Assembly (NCBI RefSeq): GCF_023101765.2
Contig: NC_064231.1
Location: 5,656,501-5,720,500, forward strand
Length of the DNA: 64,000 bases
Source of the DNA: Spodoptera frugiperda
Lineage: Eukaryota > Arthropoda > Insecta > Lepidoptera > Noctuidae
Reading direction: 5' to 3'
This document shows, piece by piece, positions 14,137-26,800 of this stretch (the first letter of the stretch is position 1; each line of letters opens with the position of its first letter). The notes beneath the pieces are model-generated. The model worked only from the letters and a program-made list of their open reading frames with translations, searched no databases and was not told the origin of the DNA. A program made the translations under genes and the position numbers.

Positions 14137-14328
14137 CCTATGACAATATACGAAGTAAGTATACAATTGTAAGACAACGACGATAATGGCAACACACAAA
14201 CTCAAACTGTTTCCTGTAATTAGAAAATCTGTGGTGATAACTTGTAAGGCACAGACAAAATACCAAAATAAAAATGACATATTTGATGTTCCTGCAAAAA
14301 TTGTGTCCATCCATTGTACTAGATACAT

Positions 14329-14628
14329 ACATACATACATATCGTCACGCCTTTAATCCCCGAGGGGTAGGCAGAGGTGCACATTATGACATGTAATGCC
14401 ACTGTACAATGTACACCCACTTTTCATAATTTATGTTGTAAGTCCCATGTAATAGGTGGTGAGCCTATTGCCATATACCGGGCACATTTCCAGACTCCGT
14501 GCTACCACTGAGAAATTTTCGAAAATCCGAAAAAAGCCCAGTAATACTATGCCCGACCCGGGAATCGAACCCGAGACCCCTTGTCCGGCAGTCGCACTTG
14601 CGACCACTCGACCAACGAGCAGTCATTG
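14329..14628 (-). mobile_element. tRNA-derived SINE, copy 1
   Basis: Read on the minus strand, the head at 14626-14557 has an A-box-like TGGTCGAGTGG and a B box GGTTCGATTCC, the internal RNA polymerase III promoter of tRNA-derived SINEs. The body follows and the tail ends in a CGTGACGATATGTATGTATG repeat at 14345-14329. A second copy lies at 63389-63652 in the same orientation and shows about 90% identity by eye. It is not a functional tRNA: no paired acceptor arm is present. Confidence 0.8.
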
Positions 14629-14761
14629 TACTAGATATTGCCAGGTTTATTAGAAACTGGTTCACTTTCCATTGCAAAAGTTAAATAATTATGAAGTATA
14701 ATGTGGAGGTATAAGGGACGGCGAAAACCTTATCAAATTACGGACACCATAAACTTCTAAC

Positions 14762-14959
14762 TGCACGGTTGGCGCGATGGCTGGGCAACTGGCTGCCGTG
14801 CAACGTGTCGCGGGTTCGATTCCCGCACGGAACAACTCTTTGTGTGATCCACAGATTGTTGTTCCGGGTCTGGGCGTGATGTGTATGTGAACTTGTATGT
14901 TTGTAAACGCACCCACGACACAGGAAAAAAACCCAATGTGGGGCAACGTTTAAAAAAAA
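14762..14959 (+). mobile_element. second tRNA-derived SINE family
   Basis: A different SINE, on the plus strand: A-box region TTGGCGCGATGGCTGG, B box GGTTCGATTCC (about 14814-14824), then GCACGGAACAACTC, TTGTTCCGGGTCTGGG, and an A-rich end at 14943-14959. I recognise this tRNA-head SINE type from noctuid moths. Confidence 0.75.
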
Positions 14960-15044
14960 TTAACAACTCACTCGCCGCGCTTTATTTGTCAACAATTGAA
15001 GAGACCGACTTATCAGTTCTGGGAGTCAAATGAGATTTTTTTTT

Positions 15045-15300
15045 AATTTATGGGTAAACCATTTGTATTAAAACAAGACCAAACAAGCCTTTTTATCCGA
15101 CTGCGCCAGAAGGAGGGTTATGTTTTTCGAGAGTATGTATGTATGTATAATTGTTTGGCACGCTCCGCATTCTAAATATGAAGACTTAGTGAGGGCACAT
15201 ACGGCTGCCTAGAAAGGGTCCCGACTGCTTAAATTTTACGATGATTTTCTTGTTGCAGGATTTTTTCATTTTCATATTATAAAGAAAAGCAGTCGGGTTT
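15045..15300. mobile_element. repeat debris with short inverted ends
   Basis: TATCCGACTGCGCCAGAAGG with GGGTTATG is a common lepidopteran repeat piece. Close by, CCCGACTGCTT (15220-15230) and AAGCAGTCGGG (15287-15297) form 11-bp inverted repeats. The element type is unclear. Confidence 0.4.
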
Positions 15301-18300
15301 TTTAGTTTTTTAAATTACCTTTTTTATTTTATTTTTTTAAGGCTCCGGATCACACATTAGCCCTTCTGGGCCCCTAGGCTACGTGGTGTTAAATACTCTT
15401 TCTATCTCCGTGTGACTTCTTCGCAGCAGTCACAAACTTGTGTACGGACAAATTCAGAGCTACTATCTATTTACACGTCGGCCGCACAGGTCGTGGCGAG
15501 ACTGTCCAGTGTACAGGCAGGAGCAGAAGCAATGTTACGTGTCGTTGTGTCACTCGGCGTCCCGACGTTTCTGCCAGCTCCGGTGGGAAACGAGACGATA
15601 GGGATGCGTGTGTGGGGCTTATAGAGACTGCGGCTCTTATTTGTGGAACATCAGATACCTGTACAGTGGAGTGGAGTGCGACACGTCCCTAGTAGTGTGT
15701 ACGTGCAGCGCGGAGGATGTGGCGTATGATTAGTGTCACTCGTAGTTACACGGGGCTGGCAGACATTATCGCGGTATTATATACGTGTGTTGAAGGAAGT
15801 GTAATTAATGGAACACGATCTAATATATCAAGTAGGTATGGCAGGAATGCGCGGGTAGGGGCGCCGCCCGCCGCCCGCCGTACGCCGGCAACCTATTATT
15901 GAGGTAGAATTTTTTAATGAGCTCGGTAAATGATTTATTTGTTGATAAAATAGATATTTACTACTGACGTCGGGTAAATACTTATTGCACAAGTTGCCCA
16001 TTGGGGTAATATGAATAGTTGCCACTCACTCACATAGGAAGAGCACAAACAGGTCAAGTCGAGGCGATGCTAGTACAGATACACCGGAGTCAGTGGCGGC
16101 GAGCGTTCCTATACTGTACGTATGTACTAGCAAGCAACACCACAGGTACTGTAGTGGCGCGTGTCTGACATACAGCACGGTACAGCTTAGTTTAGCTAGA
16201 TACCTGCACAACCCAATGAGATGCCGGGAGGCGGTCACTGCGGCCGTACTGGGCGATGTGGCGCAACGCACGAGCTGACCACATTCATACTCCGCCCGCC
16301 GCCAGCGCCACTAATGGACAGTGCCACAGCCACTCGCTCCGCATACACACATTAGGCTAACTAACAAATATGTACTACCAATTGGTTGAACACGCTAATA
16401 GTCCAAGAATTTAGAGGTGCGAGGAGGTGTGTACTCATACTCAGTAACTTATACGGCAATACTTTAATTCAAATATCACATCATATAATGTAAGTATAAA
16501 TGTTTTACCTTTAGGTGTGTAGAGTGTTGTAGCATGCATTTCCTTTTGTGTCGAATTCCTAGTAACACAAACACAATATTTTCAGAACCGAAATAACAAT
16601 TCGAGGGTCGGGAATATATCCCGTAACGGAGCGCAACATTAGTTTACTGTACATGCGAGTGCCATCTCGTAGCCTTCAGCCTTATACTATTAGCGTAGCA
16701 TTTTACCGCACAGTAGTTGCTGGTTACTTGTGTTTGAACAGTGCTTTATGGCAAATAGTATTCAATTATGGTACAGATAGGCAGACAGTAGTGCAGGCCC
16801 GGTGGGCGGGACGCGCGCGCGGCCGCCCCGCGGCACTCCCTCTGCAGGAGACAGCAGGCACCTCGCATGCAAATCATGCAAACCTGTGTATGGAGGCGCG
16901 CGGCTACGAGGCTACGGTCACGCTGTGGTTGTTGTTGCTACGCCGTAGCAGCGCCGCGCGGTCCCTGCGTGCACTGTACCAACGTAGTACACGATGTTAC
17001 ACGATGCGCCGCCGCCCGACACACACACACACACACATCGTCGCAACAGTTCCATGCATCGCGCTGAAATTCACTATTCCAGGAATGGCAGACGGTTGGC
17101 ACGCAGGACTATATTTTGGGCACGTGATTGATCACAAAATTTGTGGCTGTCGTTATTTTCAGATATAAATTAAAACTACACACTATCAAAATATTAACTA
17201 TTTTTTTTAGTAGTACGTCAAAAGCTTTTTCTTTATAAAAATGGCACGTTGTTACGTAAAGGCTCGCCATCTCTGTCACTATTCTCAAGTAATTTGTACG
17301 TAATGAGACATGGGTGGAGTGTGGGGGGTGCTGTATTTTGACGCGTAGCTTCGAGTTTCTAAGGAGTACTCTCGTGGGACCCCAATGTGTAGGACCTTTG
17401 ATCTCTGTAGGATCGCAGTTATCACATGAATAGCAATCGGCACACGTGAGAGTCGTATACTCACAGACATGTTGTCATTTAGTGTGCACACGCCACAACT
17501 TTGAAAGTACATATCTATTAATTACTTAGTATACATGAGGAACGCACTGAGGCAACTGCTACAGACTATGGATACTGTGATAACAACCTCCTTGCTAGCA
17601 TATTAGTACTGATAGTATAACCCGCAGCTCGTGCACGGGGGCGGCGCGTGGTGTCCCGAGTAGTTGTGGTTTGATACAACACTATTTAAAGCCCTCCATA
17701 ACTGTAACGTAGATAGTACTGCACGTTGCTGAGTCGTAAGTAGTACAGATGGTAATTCGGTTTCGCAATCAGTAGGTACGGCATGTAGCGTCAAATAGCA
17801 GTGCGGCGCGCGGCGGATGCGGCGGATGCGGGCGGATTGCAAAACGTGGTCGCGATATGCAGATGACCGGCAGCAGCCGCCGGCGCCGGCACGCACCGCC
17901 CCGCTATCTACATGCTTACATACCCAGCGTCGTAGTACACAGTTAATTACTCCGTGTCTCATTTCAGCTGGTATTACAATATCTGCGGTGAGCGAGCTCA
18001 ACAAGCTCTCCACTAAACATGTATATTTCAGGAAATGTAATGCAAGAACAAGGGTATATGTTAGTCTATGTAAGGGACCTTAAATCTTTTCGAATTGGAC
18101 AAGGTTGTGGTAATGACGTGTCGATATAACCAGGTTTGTCAAACAGTAGGCGCAGTGGCCGCTGCCTGTGCAGGAGCTGTAGGTACCCGCCTAGTGTAGC
18201 GGAGCGCTGCGTCATACTTACATTACAGTTGCCGTTAGCTATGCCATTGTGCCGAGCTACGTATTCATAATGAAAACTCATTAGTAGGAAATATTTTGAT

Positions 18301-21300
18301 TGTTGGCCGCGTATGCGAGGTATTCGCGGGTGAAACGCGTCCACATTGTGCGCTGCGCCAGCTCGGGGCGGATAATTAGGAGCTGCCTACATCACCAGCT
18401 AATTGTATCGAGCTGCTAATTAGCCCGCGCCCCCGCGCCCCCGCGCCCCCCGCGCCCACACTCCGGCGCACTGGAGCGTGACGCCACCGCCACCGCTCCG
18501 GCACTCGGCAGTGGTTGCCGTAATACAGTCAGCACTTGTATATAGTCCACACTAATATCGTAACGACACTTATTTACTAACAGTTCATATTTGTATAATT
18601 TTCCTTGAAACACTCTCCCCGCAGTTCTTCCGAAGCTATCTTCCTGCTGCGGCTACAAAAAGTGAAATAAATAATGAAAAAAAAAAACATTTTGTAGGAA
18701 CCACTGAACCAGTGCCCATTTCATGTTCCGCATGGAGGTGGCGAAGTGGACAATCATCTGAATCTGTTTCATGATTATATGTCTACACTACTCGGGCGCC
18801 CTCTCTACTATTGCTGGTACAGAGAATTATTAACAGCTAGCTTAGCTTAGCTGGGCAAAAGTATTGACTGTTGGTGTTTCATAATGATGTGTACCACTGT
18901 CTGTAACCTCTTTGAACATTAAAGTCATGATGTGTTATTGTTAGCTGTCTGTCCTCCGCGTTTGGACAGAAAGTGGTCGATTGGGACCACATCAGGTCAG
19001 ATACGGTTCAAATTAGTAACCGATAACAATTAAAAAAATTTGGTTTGAGATAATTGACATTAATTATATTGATACTCCTAACAACAAACGCTGACAATAA
19101 ATGAAACATTCGAGTAACTTGGTAGCATACTGTGTACTGAGTATGAATCGAACCTCGGCCCACGCAGCTAGCTCGGTCCGATACCTTCTGCTTCCAACAA
19201 CTGAGTGTCCTCCTGAAATACACGAACATGACAGATGTACCGTAGCTGTGCGAGCGCGGGCGTCACGTTGTTTGACATCTGTGTAACGGCCGCCATTACT
19301 TAGTGCCACAAGCAGCGCCCCGCGGCCGGCCGAGCTGCGCCGCTAATTAATGAGCGCCGCGCAGCTACACGCTAACTTATACCGCGCGCTCCTTAACCTT
19401 TTGATACCCGCACTATATAACTGTCTCACTTGAACGTCTTTACTCCGAGCGCCGATCAAAGAAACTTTCATCTTCCTTCACAAATAATGAATTGCTGCTG
19501 TCACAATAAAAGACTACAGCTTAACGACAAAGGGGTGTAACTACCTTCTTTGCTTCCAGGTTAATAGATATGCTTCCTTTGAGAATGTATTTCCAATTAG
19601 TGTTGTTGCTACACTGTACGTCACAATGTAAGTCCGCTCTGCATATCCGTACACTCGCCACGCTACGTATGAGTACTGACACAATACAATGTGTACACCT
19701 AGCGTGTCTACATGTTGCTAGGTTAAGGCTTGTACTGCCAAAAGTAGTGTATGCACGGCCTCCGCCTACAATTATGAACGATGGCTACTACATCTGTTAC
19801 CGTCCTGTGTCGCGACAACGTACCACCACGTCGGACAGCTGCCACAGGCCACAGTTAGTGCATCCGCGGGTGTGGCCGGGCGGGGTCCGGGCTCTCCATC
19901 CAGTGTGTGGTGATGCTGTACTGGTGTACTGGTGCAGTACTGCGTGTGTGTACAGGGTGGTGGTTATATTTACCGGCGCGCGCCGCGGGACGGATTTATG
20001 TTGCGCGCGAGATTTATCACGCGCCGCGTGCGCACGTGTCCCGCGCACATGTCGCGTTACTACTTACATTGTTATGCATTCATCTGTTTCAAGGAATGTC
20101 GCGTCCCCTTCTGTCCTCTGTTAAGTAGCTGCCGAATTTATGCGCCGCTATTAGCTGACTGTTGTATATGGCGTGTAAACTAAATGAAACAATATGAAAG
20201 TAGCTACAGAGACTTAGTCAAAAGTGACTTGATTCAAACCAAACTGCAAATATTAATTGGAAGATGTAGATCTTCAAGCAAATATATTTGTTACATGTAA
20301 CTAAGTACCGTTCCTCATCCCAGTACCTAGCAAGGCCGGCACCGCACTTATAACTCCACTAGTGGGCGGCATCGATATGCATATTGAGAGAATTAATAAA
20401 GATTAATGAGATACATATTGTAAGATTTGATTAAACCCGGAAACCGAGACCATAACTGAAGCAGTGTAACGATTTGCACGTACGTTGCAGCGCCGCAGGA
20501 GACGGAGTGCAGTACAGACAGCCGACAGATTTACATGGTAATTATTAGTCGCGATAAATTCACAGCGAGCTGCTTTGATTCCGAAGTGTCTGTCGCGCAG
20601 TTATACTACAATAAACATATCAGCGGCAGAGCGCGCGCGCAGCCGGCGGCGGCGCGGCGCGGGCGCGCTGCGGCCGGGACCGAGCCAGCGCGCGATCGCT
20701 TTGTGTCGCACTCGGACACGACATTTCCTCCATTTAAATTAATTTATTTGTTCACGAACGGCGCCCGCGCAATGCAATAAGAAGCCGCGAGTGTAAGGCA
20801 CTGTGCAGCGGCGCGGGGGGAGGAGGGGGGAGAGGGGCAGCTCGTAAACATGTCAGCGGCGAGATGTATCGGCAGCCGCCACGCCTGCGCCCAGCACTAG
20901 GCCCACTCCCGCCTGCAGCCAGGTGCAGCTTGCACTCGCACACTCGCACCACACAACTTGCGTTACCGACCTGGTGCAGGCGACACATTCCCAGGTCTCA
21001 GTGCACAGCTCGGTGCTCTCGTAAGAATGGGTAGCGCCTAGAGGTACATCATAATGAAATATTTCGATGACGAAGTATGAATGAAACCAGCGCAGGTACG
21101 AATTGCCGGAGTGAGCAGCCGCCGGCCTGGCAGCTGTCACATCAAAATAAACAAGTGTCGCATTGTACGGCGCGCACCGCGCACCGCGCACTGTGCGCAC
21201 TCGGCCGCGGACGGAATTAGGTGCATTGTGAATAATGTGTCCGAGTGGGCGTTTAACGAGCTGCGTATATCTCAATAGTGCGCATCCGATAGAGTGCGGC

Positions 21301-23404
21301 TGCGCACTCGGATAGCCAAATCTGTACAACGCAACGGTCTCGTGAGATTAAGGCGACAACGCGCGGCAACAAAACGCGCATTCTTCGGGGATTTATTGAG
21401 CGTTATTTGTAGGCGACCGCCACGCCGCGCCGCGCCGTCCACTGCTCGATTTAGTCTCGGATTAAAACACAAAGGTAAATGTCGCGCGGCGTATTTTTAG
21501 TGTTGCATTCATGTCGCACGGCTAATGCGCTCCGCATACATCCACTACTGTCGAGTGTCGAGCCGACACAGCCACTACACATTGATCATTATGAAGATGA
21601 GATCGATTGTGTCACAAATGGTGGCCGGCAATGATAATGCGCGCTCGGAAGAAGTCGATAGGTATCTATGTGTAGTAAGAGAAATGTGCAAAAACGAAGC
21701 GCGCACTTACGTCGATACATAATGCAGTGCAAACATTCGTTTAGAATAGTTGACTGGATAACACGGTGACGGCACCGAGGGGACCGACTCACTGACAGGC
21801 ACTAAGCGCTAATTGTTTGCTTTGCCAAGAATACAAGAGTCATGTCTCGCTGCTAAGTACTAAATACACCAACCCCCCCCCCCCCATCCCATACATGATG
21901 ATGATGATGATGATGATTTGTCAATTTCTGTCTGACTTCTCTAACGTCGCATCAGTTTCTTCTGAAGTCCTGACAAAGTAAATAAAGTGGGGCAACCGTT
22001 GGTAGGAGTGAGTGTAGTGCCACCGCACACCATACAATGTTGTTCCTGCTGAACATTCAGCAGCATGCATCCAACGAAGCCTCATTTTACAGACATTTAA
22101 AATGACCTGTCGATGGATTTGTTAAAACAAACGCGTTGCCTTTGACTTGGTTAATTGCGTGTCGTCGCCGTCGTCGGCAGGCCGTGTCGCAGAGATACAG
22201 CTTGTCTCGCGGCTTAACCCGGGATTAACACCTCGCGAGTAATCCGGCGCGTGCGCCACTCGACATGTCGTCACATCTGGCCGGTGAGGTCGGTAATCCG
22301 CGCGGATTACAGGAGCAGGCGGTCGCGCCCGCCTCGCCCGCCTCGCCCGCCTCGCCCGCCTCGCCCAGCTGCGCGCTACACAAACACGCCACTTGACGAC
22401 TGTTTACGTTGCTGCTCCAGCTCGGATTAGTAGTCGTAATCCGAGCAACACTTACATTAACTGCTTCACCAGTAGTAGGCTGGAGGGCGCGCAGCGGCCG
22501 CGCTACACGGCCCACGTTATGTTGTTGATGTGCTATTGTATTTCGAGGTACGTAGTAAGTATTAATAGGTTAATTAATTCTGACATGAGCAGTAGCTACA
22601 GGTAGTGTCCACCCTGGGTGACTACAATTATTGGGACACGTTCTGATCAACTTCAAGTTTGTTAAATATTACAAACTTTGCTCTTTTGTGTTATCTGTTA
22701 CACTATATTAAGTGTGGTCGTAAGTAATGGGTGACATTATTGTTGGTGTATTATTGTAGTCTGTGTAATTGTTCTCTTGAATGACACATTAATATGTATG
22801 TCATTAACAGTCCGCGACAGCCCACGACTGGACTGTGTGTAAGTACTCTATTTATAATTTACATGACATAATAAAAGTTTTGTTATCGTTCCGGATTCCA
22901 GAAGTGCCCTGCTACAGCTACAGCTTATTAAACGCCCTACACCATTCAGGGGCCTAACTTCGGCTTATACTATATTAAAATATATTCTTAAAATCATAGC
23001 CAACGACATAACAATAATGCTGCAATGGATCCCGTCTCATGTTGCACTGGAAAATGGAGAGTAATGAGATGAAATGTAGGCTTATAATAGCCTACATTTT
23101 GGCATTGTAGCTTCACCACTGTCGGATGAAGCTAGAACTTTGTTTAATATTATAATTACAGGCTTAACGTGGCAGATAGATTTCTCCTATGATTACTTAT
23201 TGTCAATAATTATTTAGTGTTTAATATCTATTGTCTTCAATAATCAGGGTGTCATTATCTTTACAACATAATGTGTCATTACCTTTTAAACCCTGTAAAT
23301 AATATTATTTACATGGCAGTGTTTTTTTTTATTCAGAAGAACAATGCTTTGCACGTTCCCGCGATTGTAGCACTGATTTAGAGAGCCATCTTATCTTAGT
23401 GTAT
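15301..23404. other. gene-free stretch, many GC-rich islets
   Basis: Open frames up to 184 codons (for example 19570-20124 and 16653-17168, plus strand) have no family likeness, are Cys/Arg/Thr-rich, and overlap open frames on the other strand; I do not regard them as genes. Noted: a C-rich islet at 18424-18458, a (CA)n run near 17020, C13 at 21873-21885 followed by (ATG)n to about 21917, and a 9-bp repeat at 22327-22366. Confidence 0.5.
22327..22366. repeat. 9-bp tandem repeat, 4.4 copies
   Basis: GCCCGCCTC is repeated four times exactly and then GCCC, in a GC-rich islet. Confidence 0.85.
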
Positions 23405-23810
23405 GACAGTGAAACTGACTGACTTTTATAGAATAGTGGGCAAGCAGTCAGGTCACCTGATGGTAACCAATCAGCGCCGCCCATGGACACCCGCAACACC
23501 AGAGGAGTCACAATTGCGTTGCCGGCCTTATTAAAAGGAATACGCCATTTTCTTGAAATTTTGGAAGGTCGTATCTGTTTGAAAATAACGCCGACGACAG
23601 CTCATTCCACAGTTTTGCTGTGCGAAGCAGAAAGTTTAGAGAGAAACAGTTGTGGCCAACCATCTGTAGGATGGGGCTGTAAGTGTTGTCGTGTAGGTTG
23701 ATGATGAAAAGACGCGGCAGGTAGCAGACCAAACAATTCCTTTGAGCACTCCCTGTGATATAAAGGACAGAGAATGCACAACGCAGCTACATCTCGACGC
23801 ATTGCCAAAG
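23405..23810 (-). mobile_element. decayed jockey-like LINE, C-terminal end of ORF2
   Basis: On the minus strand one frame reads RRDVAALCILCPLYHRECSK and a second frame continues CFSLNFLLRTAKLWNELSSA followed by LFSNRYDL. This is the end of the reverse-transcriptase polyprotein of a jockey-type LINE common in moths (RRDVASLC.FYR.YH.ECS.. and RT.LWNELP motifs). At least one frameshift separates the two parts. The tail with TGTCCATGGGCGGCGCTGA and TACCATCAGGTGACC is like the tail of family A. Confidence 0.65.
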
Positions 23811-26800
23811 TATCAAGTCGTTATGAAATATCCCGACAGTCAACAATCTGAACCGCACATCTAAAGCAATATGAAATATACATCTAAACAAAGTTACAGT
23901 GATATGAAAATACCAGAATCAGCCATACTACTTCTGATGTTATCAAACCCAGAGATACTTAAATTAACAATAATTATGAAGATTTTCTCTAAATCGTAGT
24001 TCCAGTGGTTCTAGCCGCACTAGGGGTCAACAATTGGGTTTCTAAATCCATCAATACGGCTGGAAGCTGTTTTTGGATAGTTTTAGTTTTTCGAAACTGC
24101 AGTAGTAGCAGTGTACCACTGAGTTTGAAATTGTTTGTTGAAACCAAAATAATCATGTCCTTGTATTTCATATAATTATTATTAGACATTATATACCATA
24201 CATAATGCAAATCGGTAGGAACAAATCTTATAGCCGGCTGCGTGGTAAGACCAACCGTAACCTAAGCACCCAGGCACACTTGCAACACCAGGCGAATCAC
24301 ACAGCGTGCGGACCACAGAGGATCGTCTCACCGTCATGCGTCATTGCCGGGCAGGAAGACTCTCCAACGATGATAGTGCAACCAAACAGCACGTCAGTTA
24401 TTTTCCCGGAAAACGCTGACAATACATATGACATAATTGTAGAGTTCTAGCCTAATCACTATTAGCGGGATCTGTAAACGCTACACGGGCAGGCACATAT
24501 TGCGGGTGCTACTTGTTTCGGAATGAATACATGTTGGTGTAGTCATATAGATAATGTTTGTGTATAGAGCGTTAACGTGAGCTGTGAGCGCGTCGACAGG
24601 CAGTCGCTGCCGAGTGACACGCATGATGAATTTATTCGTGAAATGAAGTGAGAGGGTCCCCGCCGCGGCACACCGCGCCGTCACCCGGGCCGTGGGGGCG
24701 CGGGGGCGGCCGGGGGCGGGGGTGGGATGCTGGGGCGCGGGGTGACTCGGAAAAGGGATCCCGTGAATGCTGCCTTTACAGTTTCATTAACCGTGAAAAT
24801 TACATTTCTCGTATCAGTGGCGCAGAGAGCCGTGGAGATGCCCTCCGTCGCGACTGACGACAACTTGCTTGTGCGAATGTGTCACCAGCACACAGTGTCG
24901 CCATCTACACTAACTTACAATATGATGTGTAACGCATGGTTATCTTACATGTACCCTCTAGTGTCTACAGCACTACAGCTAGTCTACAGCTAGTATAGTA
25001 GCTATGTAAGTACCTATATTAGAAGGATAAATGATCAATGATGACTATTATTGTGGGTACCCATGGGATCACCATGGACTCCCCCACACAAGTACAATAC
25101 ACACTCCAGAGTAAACTCCAGCAAAATGTCGAAAGTTACAAAGGCCACTTGTTTGGGATACTATTGTCTAATTGTGACTACTATCTACAAATCATAGGCA
25201 GATTCTACATATCATTGTAGGCAGATACTACATATCATTGTAGGTAACTACTACTCGTACATGGGCCCACAGGATCGTTTGTTTGAAGTGAGTTTGAGTC
25301 GGTCGGGATTATCTCGCAGTTTTAGTTTTTGTGAGTGAGATACATAATGAGGCAGGCCATGCAGTGCGTGATTCGGTTCAAAGAATCGTGTCGATATCAT
25401 TAGAGCGAGATATTTCTTGCGCGCTGTATCAATACACCATCATGCCTTATACGCGGCTCGTAAGAAACGTAATTATATCGCAGAGATCGCGGCGCGGCCC
25501 CGCCCACTCCGCCTACTGCGCGCGCGCCGGCACCAGCAGCACAGATATAACATTACATATACGAGCACTGCCACATTACGTACATATACTGCCGGTGTAA
25601 GTACCTCGACGTTATAATGGGTGCGATTGTTTTTATTATTACTTTTGCATCTTAGGTTTACCTATATGTATTTAAGTATTTTATATAATAAACCTGTAAA
25701 TTCCGTACCGTGTCCGTGAACATACGATCCGCAGTAGTCATTAAACTAGTTACATACTTGGTAGTTTCGGTACTCACGTCCGACTTCTTGTCATCCATTT
25801 TCTATCTGTCATCCGCGAATGATCAATTTTTTGTATTAATTCTATCTCCTCGCAGTACGGAGAGTAGCGCATGTATCGGCAGAAATTAATTACGGAACTA
25901 TCTAATGTAAACTTGTTGACAGACACTCCGTACAACTGACGTCAGAAACAAATCAAAACATGTTACACTGAGCTTGGTTATTGATTTCAGCCGTGAAGCA
26001 ATCCATGTTATGGCACGAAGCACAGTGTGGCGTGAAATATAAACACCAATTGATCCTTGTTGATTATATTCAAACAGTTTTGTGTACATGCTGCCAGGTT
26101 GTTGTACATTTGGGAGGTTTGCACTAGTTGTCTAGTGGGTAAGCGCCGTGTGGGCTGGTTCTGCCGGCGGCTGGGCGAGCATGCCGGGCGTGATTAGGCC
26201 CGGCGCGGCCGCAATTACCGGCGGCCGCGAGATGTACGGCGTGCCGGCCGCTGCCCGCCTGCCCGCCGCCTGCCCGCATAAATAAACGATGGTGGCGAAC
26301 TGAGACAAAGCCGATGCTCCGATAGCGAACAAAGCGCGCTTCGTTTTGGTCGCGTTGTGGCCGCGCGACCGCGCGACGTGTTAATTCCGCGCGGCCGCGA
26401 TACCATCGCCGCGCGCGACACAGATATATTATCACGCTGACAATTATTCCGATAACGCACGCTCGCCACCGCCACACCCCCCCCCTCCCCGCACCACACT
26501 GCTGCACTCCCAGCCTGCAGCACTGCCCGTCTCTACCGTCTCTATGGCTGTGACTCGACGAGGCAGCCACATTGTCTGAACTATGTACAACATATCAAGT
26601 AAATAAATGTTTCTCTCAGTTTATACATAAGGTACCAAGTACAAGTATCTGCTTAATTGAGGATACACGTACCTACATTTCTGTCATCACGACTATCTTC
26701 CATTACGGTAGGCAGAGACAGTGGATCGCTAAACAACACGATTTAGCGTACCTCTGTCACTTCGTCTACATTAATCAATCTCTTTATACACAGGCACTAC

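Noticed and set aside
14557..14628. Possible tRNA gene (A and B boxes, GGTTCGATTCC)
   Set aside because: The acceptor and anticodon arms do not pair, the segment continues into a SINE body, and a second copy exists at 63.5 kb.
16653..17168. A 171-codon plus-strand open frame
   Set aside because: No conserved motif, crosses a (CA)n microsatellite, and overlaps another open frame.
19570..20124. A 184-codon plus-strand open frame with a hydrophobic start
   Set aside because: The beginning looks like a signal peptide, but composition is Cys/Arg/Val-rich without any family motif, and several other frames are open in the same islet.
23989..24450. Two modest open frames that looked protein-like
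   Set aside because: No recognised domain, no splice context that joins them to a gene, and surrounding DNA is unique AT-rich sequence.
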